Below, one piece after another: positions 59,128 to 64,000 of a stretch of 64,000 nucleotides of DNA. The notes beneath the pieces are model-generated. The model did no database searches and was not told the origin of the DNA. It saw only the letters and a program-made list of their open reading frames with translations. Position 1 is the stretch's first letter; every line of letters starts with the position of its first letter. The position numbers and the translations under genes were made by a program. The stretch is from Terriglobus roseus (GTDB lineage: Bacteria > Acidobacteriota > Terriglobia > Terriglobales > Acidobacteriaceae). The DNA lies in NCBI RefSeq assembly GCF_900102185.1, contig NZ_LT629690.1:124001-188000 (forward strand), given 5' to 3'.

Positions 59128-59831
59128 AACGCGCTGTGGCATCGGGAGACGTGTCCGTAACGGCGGCGCCTACGACTCAACGAAAGAGTGAGGAGACCCG
59201 CCGACGGATTCTGGATGCAGCGCTCGAGGTTTTTAGCGAGCGTGGTTTCGAGGCTGCCACCATGCGGGAGGTGGCGGCCAAGGCCGGGATGGCAGTAGGG
59301 GCAGCCTACTACTACTTCCCTTCGAAGGACGCCATTGTGCTGGCGTTTTATGAAGAGGCACAGCAGGAGATGCGTACCGCACTCGAAGCCGCACTGGCCC
59401 GAAGCCGATCGCTGGACGCTTCGCTGCGTACGATTATTCAGACCAAGTTCGACTACTTCGGAAAAAACCGGCCATTAGTAGGAGCTCTGGCCTCTCACGT
59501 AGACCCCAAACACCCTCTTTCTCCGTTTAGCGCGAACACGGCCCATATCCGTGAACAGGACCAACAGTTCTTTGAACGCGCGGTGGAACAGGCGAAGTTG
59601 AAGTTGCCGAAAAATGTGGCGCCCTATCTGCCACGGTTGTTGTGGATGTACCAAATGGGTCTGTTTCTGTTCTGGATCTATGACGAGTCTCCGGAACAGA
59701 GCCGCACCGGTGTGCTTCTCGAAAAGACATTGAAGATGCTGGTCATGACGCTGAAGCTTGCCGCACTACCAATCTTTCGTCCGTTTCAAAAACTTGCGGG
59801 CGAACTGTTGGAGGCGGTTTACGGCGGGTAA
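59124..59831 (+). CDS. TetR/AcrR-family repressor
   Basis: A 235-residue regulator. The N-terminal domain is clear: RRRILDAALEVFSERGFEAATMREVAAKAGMAVGAAYYYFPSKDAIVLAFYEE (about 26-78), the TetR helix-turn-helix. The ligand domain (80-235) is helical and ends in a long hydrophobic helix. The GTG start overlaps the stop of the membrane-protein gene (GTGA). It very probably binds the two TGAAC-GTTCA palindromes upstream of that gene, repressing its own operon. Confidence 0.92.
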   Translation: MKRAVASGDVSVTAAPTTQRKSEETRRRILDAALEVFSERGFEAATMREVAAKAGMAVGAAYYYFPSKDAIVLAFYEEAQQEMRTALEAALARSRSLDASLRTIIQTKFDYFGKNRPLVGALASHVDPKHPLSPFSANTAHIREQDQQFFERAVEQAKLKLPKNVAPYLPRLLWMYQMGLFLFWIYDESPEQSRTGVLLEKTLKMLVMTLKLAALPIFRPFQKLAGELLEAVYGG

Positions 59832-60041
59832 ACAAAACGCTTCGTGGTTCCCGGCGAGAGTGGCCATGGGGGCCGGCTTCTGTCGAAGCACTTTCACCAG
59901 CATGGGGAGTGATCTGGTGAGGCGAATGCGCGAAGATGTCTCAGCAGGGGTTGGTGCCCCTGACCCTTGGGACAGCACCGGGATCTAACCGTTGATGCGG
60001 AACCTTGGTAGGTGGGCTGCATCGTTTTCTGTTTGCCTCGA
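59832..60041. other. Noncoding gap with a GC hairpin
   Basis: About 210 nt between the TetR gene and the convergent secreted-protein gene. It holds CAGGGG/CCCCTG (59945-59950 and 59957-59962), a short stem with a six-base loop and no U-run. I see no gene or clear promoter in it. Confidence 0.4.
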
Positions 60042-60761
60042 TCAATGAGCTTCTGTTGGAGTCACGCTAACGACCTTTCGCTCAATGAAACCCGGAGGAG
60101 GCAGGAAGGTAGAAGGATCCGGCTCTTCACGGCTAATACTTTGTGCTGTGAGTGTGTACGTGCCGCTTCGTGGGTCAGAGCCGCTGGCGCTCAGTTGAAG
60201 GTTGAATTCTTTGGACATGCAGTGTTCGGATACGTTCGTGATGGGACGGTCGTTACCGAGCACGCCTATTGGATACACAACGGTGGAACGAGTGGCAAGG
60301 CAGGCGAAACCCTGCACTTCCTGCATGCCGAGCGATTCGTTTGTTCGTTGCAGTTTCGGAGCCGGCCGAGTTGTGGATGGAGAGGATTGGTGCGGCACAT
60401 CGGTAGCGTTCGGGCTATGCATTGTGCTCACGGTATAAGTCGATTCCATGTGGTCGCCAATTACCCAACTGAAGGTGACCTTCTTTACAGGATCGAAAAT
60501 CAGGACATTGGTCCGGGGAGAGTCCCCGATGTCTGAGTTTACGAAGTAGTCGACACGCGTGCGCCCCTGACTGTCGCCATAATGCTTCTCGCGAGAGACT
60601 CGTACAATGTGCGTGCCGTCGGCCAGCGTCTGCTCTCGCTTTTCTTCGATTTCGATGATGTAGGGATGACGCGTGGCCGGCCGTGCTGGATTGCCCTGTT
60701 GTGCGAAACCAGGGACTGCCATAAGAAATAAACCTGCTGCGAATGAAAACCGCGAACGCAT
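60042..60761 (-). CDS. Secreted protein of unknown function
   Basis: A 239-residue exported protein: signal peptide (1-21, RFSFAAGLFLMAVPGFAQ), then strand-rich sequence with IEIEEKREQTLADGTHIVRVSREKHYGDSQGRTRVDYF, FDPVKKVTFSW, EFNLQLSASGSDPRSGTYTL and a PPGFIE end. It resembles acidobacterial exported proteins with an x-R-E-Q/D-x-x-G-R-T-R pattern, but I cannot name a family. The ATG at 60761 has GGAGG eight bases upstream, which excludes a longer start at 60800. Confidence 0.8.
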   Translation of the reverse strand: MRSRFSFAAGLFLMAVPGFAQQGNPARPATRHPYIIEIEEKREQTLADGTHIVRVSREKHYGDSQGRTRVDYFVNSDIGDSPRTNVLIFDPVKKVTFSWVIGDHMESTYTVSTMHSPNATDVPHQSSPSTTRPAPKLQRTNESLGMQEVQGFACLATRSTVVYPIGVLGNDRPITNVSEHCMSKEFNLQLSASGSDPRSGTYTLTAQSISREEPDPSTFLPPPGFIERKVVSVTPTEAH

Positions 60762-60836
60762 CAGCCACGCCTCCGGGTGAGACGTGGCGATTATAGCCAC
60801 TTGCCGTCTTGTTACGGCAGCGTTTTCACGCCAGTG

Positions 60837-61775
60837 CTAGCCGTTGATTGTGGTGAGTGTCTTCTGCAGGCTGTCGCCGTCTTCCACGTTGAGCATCTTC
60901 TGTGCGCGGTCGATCTGGCGCATCAGGCCGCTGAGGACTTTGCCGGGCCCTACTTCGATGAAGGTGGTTGCGCCGCTGGTCTTCAGTAGCTCTACGCATT
61001 CCACCCAGCGAACGGCACCGGTCACCTGGCGAATCAGGCAGTCGCGGACATCCGCGCGGCGGCTGATCATGCGGGCGTCGACATTGCTGGCGACGGGAAT
61101 CTGCGGGTCGAGAATGACAACGCGTTCCAGTTCCGCTGCCAGGCGTTCGGCGGCGGGTTCCATCATCTTGCAGTGGAAGGGCGCGGAGACGGGCAGGGGC
61201 ACTACGCGCTTGGCTCCGGCTTCTTTGCAGAGTTCGCCTGCGCGGGTGACGGCGGAGGCTTCGCCGGAGATGACGGTCTGTTCGGGCGCGTTCATGTTCG
61301 CGGGAGCCACGATGCAGTTGTGCTCGTCACTGGCCTGCTGGCAGAGTTCGCCGATGCGTCCTGCGTCGAGGCCCAGGATGGCGGACATGCCACCCTTGCC
61401 CGCTGGGACGGCTTCCTGCATGAACTGACCGCGTAGACGCACGGTACGGACGGCGTCGGCGAAGGTGAGGGTTCCGGCGGCGACGTGGGCACTGTATTCG
61501 CCCAGCGAATGGCCAGCGGCCATGGTCGCGGTGACGCCGTGGTCGGCAAGGACGCGTGCGGCGGCCACGGAGACGGTCAGAATCGCGGGCTGGGTGTATT
61601 CCGTGAGCTTCAGCTGGTCTTCCGGGCCTTCGAAGCAGAGTTGCGACAGGCTGTAACCCAGGGCGTCGTCGGCTTCCTCAAAAACGGCTTTGGCGGCGGG
61701 GAATTTTTCTACCAGATCGCGGCCCATGCCGACGCTTTGCGAACCCTGTCCAGGGAAGAGAAATGCGATGCTCAT
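60837..61775 (-). CDS. fabD: Malonyl-CoA:ACP transacylase
   Basis: Cytoplasmic fatty-acid synthesis enzyme that moves malonyl from CoA to acyl carrier protein. The 312 residues have GQGSQ (9-13), the nucleophile S90 in AGHSLGEY, R115 in RLRGQFMQ, the histidine in SAPFHCKMM (about 201), and GPGKVLSGLMRQI near the end. Length and order are standard. No other fab gene is beside it. The next gene upstream on the same strand is a small membrane protein ended by a terminator. Confidence 0.96.
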   Translation of the reverse strand: MSIAFLFPGQGSQSVGMGRDLVEKFPAAKAVFEEADDALGYSLSQLCFEGPEDQLKLTEYTQPAILTVSVAAARVLADHGVTATMAAGHSLGEYSAHVAAGTLTFADAVRTVRLRGQFMQEAVPAGKGGMSAILGLDAGRIGELCQQASDEHNCIVAPANMNAPEQTVISGEASAVTRAGELCKEAGAKRVVPLPVSAPFHCKMMEPAAERLAAELERVVILDPQIPVASNVDARMISRRADVRDCLIRQVTGAVRWVECVELLKTSGATTFIEVGPGKVLSGLMRQIDRAQKMLNVEDGDSLQKTLTTING

Positions 61776-61807
61776 CGTTCGTATGTCCTTGCTTTTTCAA
61801 GAGGAAA

Positions 61808-61833
61808 CCCCACGCTCGCGGCGGAACGTGGGG
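61808..61833 (-). terminator. Terminator upstream of fabD
   Basis: Arms CCCCACG (61808-61814) and CGTGGGG (61827-61833), extended by AGG/CCT with mismatches, then a T-rich run on the minus strand. It starts 22 nt after the stop of the small membrane-protein gene. Confidence 0.7.
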
Positions 61834-61854
61834 CCTCGGTTTATTCGGATGTGT

Positions 61855-62157
61855 CTAGATGCCGACGCCGAACTCCAGGTCGGGCGTCTGATCGCCCGCG
61901 TGGGCGTAGTAGTCGTAAGGGGTGCGACGGTTCATCTTGTAGCGCACACGCAGCTCGCGGCCTGCGAGAAGTCCAAGCGTCAAAACGCCCACGCCACCAG
62001 CAACCCATGCGGCGGTGACGGCCAGTTTGTGCGACTTCGACCGGGGGAGTGCAGCCTCAACAGCCGCAGGAATCTGGGAAAGAGTTTCCTGGATACGTGC
62101 TTCGATTTCTTCCAGTTTTTTGCGGCGACTGCGAGACAGCTTCATGCGGAACATCAT
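61855..62157 (-). CDS. Small membrane protein, single helix
   Basis: A protein of about 100 residues: a basic head with KLSRSRRKKLEEIEARIQETL, one membrane helix (LAVTAAWVAGGVGVLTLGLLAG), and a short RRTPYDYYAHAGDQTPDLEFGVGI tail. No family is recognised. ATGs at 62157, 62154 and 62145 are close together; GGGGGTG lies before the first. Its terminator is at 61808-61833. Confidence 0.7.
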   Translation of the reverse strand: MMFRMKLSRSRRKKLEEIEARIQETLSQIPAAVEAALPRSKSHKLAVTAAWVAGGVGVLTLGLLAGRELRVRYKMNRRTPYDYYAHAGDQTPDLEFGVGI

Positions 62158-62286
62158 AGCGCACCCCCGTGTGCGATGGCAGTGGGTGAGACGCACGAAA
62201 GGCAACAGGGTTGGCTGTCGCGTATCTGCGTGGGCATGTTTCTGTTCGATATGCGACTCGTGGGAAGAAAGCGGGTCTCACTGGAT

Positions 62287-62871
62287 ATGGGTTTTATCCG
62301 TACGCTTTCGACCTTGACCGCTGCTGCCGTTCTGGCTGTGGGAGCTGTTTGCCTGGCAGCCCAGAGCGCGCCTCCGCCATCTGTGGCTGCCGCTCCACCG
62401 GTTGGGTGGGCACCAAACTTTGGCGATGTCATTAGCAGCAATACATCGCAGACCTCGTTTACCTTTGACCGCAACATGCTGTCAGCGGCGGACCAGTTCT
62501 TTGCCAATAGCGATCCGGAGACGCGTCGTGTGGTGGCCGGGCTGAACAGCATTACCGTGCGGACGTTTCACGCGAAGGATTTCGCGCGGTACGATCCCGG
62601 TGCGTTGGGCATGATTGACGCACAGTATCGCGCTGCTGGATGGAAGCACCTGGTGAACGCTAATGGTGCGGCGTCCGTGAATATGACGGATATGTGGCTG
62701 CACTTTCAGGGAACGAACATCACAGGCGTGACCGTGCTGACGCGCGGCGACCGGAACATGAGTGTGGTCAGTGTGGATTGCATGCTGCGGCCGCTGGATC
62801 TACTGCATCTGAGCGGACACTTCGGGATTCCGAAGGTAGACGAGAACGCCGTCATGGTGCCGGCACACTAG
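62287..62871 (+). CDS. Secreted protein of unknown function
   Basis: A 194-residue exported protein: signal peptide (1-25, LSTLTAAAVLAVGAVCLAAQS), a Pro/Ala linker, then FDRNMLSAADQFFANSDPETRRVVAGLNSITVRTFHAKDFARYDPGALGMIDAQYRAAGWKHLV and a strand-rich end. The arrangement is reminiscent of DUF4252-type exported proteins, but I cannot confirm this by eye. The ATG at 62287 lacks a strong ribosome site; an in-frame ATG at 62251 is possible. It stands alone. Confidence 0.75.
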   Translation: MGFIRTLSTLTAAAVLAVGAVCLAAQSAPPPSVAAAPPVGWAPNFGDVISSNTSQTSFTFDRNMLSAADQFFANSDPETRRVVAGLNSITVRTFHAKDFARYDPGALGMIDAQYRAAGWKHLVNANGAASVNMTDMWLHFQGTNITGVTVLTRGDRNMSVVSVDCMLRPLDLLHLSGHFGIPKVDENAVMVPAH

Positions 62872-63127
62872 GCGGTTCTCAGTGTTGAACAAGTGAGGCA
62901 GGGTTCAAGAGGTAGGAGTTGCCGGATTTGCGGGTGTCGAAATGCTTATATGGACTCCGACATAGGGCAGGCCGCGGGAGAGAGGGAGTGGAGGTACTTC
63001 CCGGTTCTCGCGGCCTGTCTGACCCTGGAACGGGTCTAGGAGTACTTTTAGGCTACTCCTGTCTAAGACGTTTGGCACATAAATCTTTTCCACCAGTGGC
63101 CGTTTGACGCCATTTGTAACAGGATTT
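62872..63127. other. Structured noncoding region
   Basis: About 256 nt between the secreted protein and the SDR gene. Its core is a stem CAGGCCGCG/CGCGGCCTG (62968-62976 and 63009-63017) around a purine-rich loop (GAGAGAGGGAGTGGAGG). TGACCCTGGAACGGGTC (63019-63035) makes a second hairpin and GGAGTAC-TTTTAG-GCTACTCC (63040-63059) a third. An 83-codon minus-strand frame crosses it but lacks a ribosome site. Confidence 0.5.
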
Positions 63128-64000
63128 TCACGCCTGGGCGGGTGAGAACGGCGCACGCGTGTTGCCGTTGTTTCTAACTGCCTTCTGGGCCTTTCGTTGT
63201 GCTTCGATCTCAGACCCTTTTATCGGCTCTCGGTTGCCGTTGGCGGCGGGAAGAGCCAGGTGACTGACCGCTGCTGCAAAGCGGGTGGAGCATTCCGGAG
63301 CGACGCCAACCAGCCGCGCGGCGAGCCATGCCTGCGGTGTGATGGTGATCTCTGCCCGGCGTTCTACGGTGGCGCGGAAGATGGTGCGGGCTGCGGCGCG
63401 AGCAGCAACGGAGATGCCGGGCATCGTGGCGCCGAGTTTGAACCAGCGATATTCCTTCTCTGCGTTGCCAACCACATCCACCTGCACCTGCGAGCCGGTA
63501 CGCATGAGGCCAGGGCAGACGGTGAGCACGTGGACGCCCTTGTGGCGAAGTTCAGCATGCAGGCCTTCGCTGAGGCCAACGAGGGCAAATTTACTTGCGA
63601 CGTACGGCAGCAGGTGCGGTACGGCAATCTTGCCGCCGATGCTGGCAATGTTCACGATCTGTCCTGCTTTTCGCTCCAGCATCTGCGGCAGTACGGCCTG
63701 GATGGCGTAAAGCTGGCCGAAGAAGTTGATGTTCATAGCGTCGCGGAAGGCTTCGGTGGGTTGGTCTTCAAACGGACCTACGGTGATGATCCCGGCGCAG
63801 TTGATAAGGATGTCCACCCGGCCGTAGCGCTCGGTTGCGTCGGCGATCATCCGTTCGCAGTCTTCTTTCAGGCTGATGTCGGCAGTGATGGTGTGGGCCG
63901 TGCCGCCGTTCGGGATGGCACAGTCGCGCATCAACGAGCCGAGGGCTTCCCGTAGTTCGTTATCCTTACGCGCGACAAGCACCAGGTGCGCACCGCCGAG
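63128..64000 (-). CDS. Short-chain dehydrogenase/reductase, N-terminus beyond window
   Basis: The 3' 290 codons of an SDR oxidoreductase; the reading frame continues past 64000, so the cofactor glycine loop is outside. Visible: LVLVARKDNEL (end of strand two), CAG (NAG equivalent), the catalytic serine in NIASIGG, Y and K in YVASKFA, and the later strand CPGLMRTG. The last 80 residues are an extension with a basic end, as in the larger DltE/YohF-like SDRs. Substrate unknown. Confidence 0.9.
   Translation of the reverse strand, partial: LGGAHLVLVARKDNELREALGSLMRDCAIPNGGTAHTITADISLKEDCERMIADATERYGRVDILINCAGIITVGPFEDQPTEAFRDAMNINFFGQLYAIQAVLPQMLERKAGQIVNIASIGGKIAVPHLLPYVASKFALVGLSEGLHAELRHKGVHVLTVCPGLMRTGSQVQVDVVGNAEKEYRWFKLGATMPGISVAARAAARTIFRATVERRAEITITPQAWLAARLVGVAPECSTRFAAAVSHLALPAANGNREPIKGSEIEAQRKAQKAVRNNGNTRAPFSPAQA

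Noticed and set aside
62905-63156. 83-codon minus-strand gene in the structured spacer
   Set aside because: It overlaps the SDR end, lacks a ribosome site, and its bases are better explained by the hairpins.

Overview
The window reads as 64 kb of bacterial chromosome from a diderm (Gram-negative type) soil bacterium, most probably an acidobacterium of the class Terriglobia (Terriglobus/Granulicella-like). Pointers are a TIGR03435-family secreted protein (52.3 kb; a family known mainly from Acidobacteria), LptE and a TolC-type channel (outer membrane), many small secreted proteins, ArsR-AHSA1 cassettes, secreted carbohydrate-active enzymes and a moderately GC-rich, gene-dense, mostly housekeeping layout. 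There is no integrase, transposase, phage gene, tRNA, rRNA or CRISPR array that I can see.

Layout. 0-8 kb (minus strand): plsY-gpsA (phospholipid precursor synthesis, ATGA overlap), then a block rimO, GyrI-like, unknown, yacG, pgpA, IPT/NHL protein, cinA. This block is bracketed by two inverted copies of a ~257-bp intergenic element (2024-2280 and 8094-8350), the most unusual structure in the window. 8.5-19 kb: small secreted protein, M28 peptidase, PP2C phosphatase, NupC-type nucleoside carrier, two tandem short-chain dehydrogenases facing an AraC regulator, a metallophosphoesterase overlapping a glycosyltransferase by 131 nt, and cdd-deoA pyrimidine salvage, which fits the nucleoside carrier. 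19-25 kb: the giant helicase Lhr overlapping a Nei-type DNA glycosylase. 25-31.7 kb: gltX-lptE-holA-HAD operon, a Pro-rich membrane protein, ispF, a SnoaL-like secreted protein, and ispD (two MEP-pathway isoprenoid genes).

31.8-43.8 kb: a large uncharacterised secreted protein convergent with a secreted esterase; an ArsR-AHSA1-small membrane protein-DUF899 operon with a duplicated palindromic operator; DUF1801 and GNAT proteins; metK (S-adenosylmethionine synthesis), a RodZ-like anchored HTH protein, a secreted GH5-like glycosidase, ahcY (S-adenosylhomocysteine recycling) and two low-complexity secreted proteins. 43.8-54.7 kb: DsbA-like thiol protein, TolC-like channel, MFS exporter, membrane-anchored unknown, class A beta-lactamase, YihY membrane protein, pyruvate kinase, TIGR03435 protein, metallophosphatase, orphan Opp/Dpp-type ATPase. 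54.8-64 kb: acyltransferase, second ArsR-AHSA1 cassette plus a DoxX-like protein, AlaA-type aminotransferase, TetR operon with two identical-half-site operators, secreted unknowns, fabD, and the 3' part of another short-chain dehydrogenase running off the end.

Starts were chosen by Shine-Dalgarno spacing, overlap and family N-termini; several use TTG or GTG, and one probably uses CTG. Many intrinsic terminators are visible, including one with a UUCG loop after the aminotransferase gene and one with a UACG loop after pyk that lies inside the next gene's predicted signal-peptide codons.
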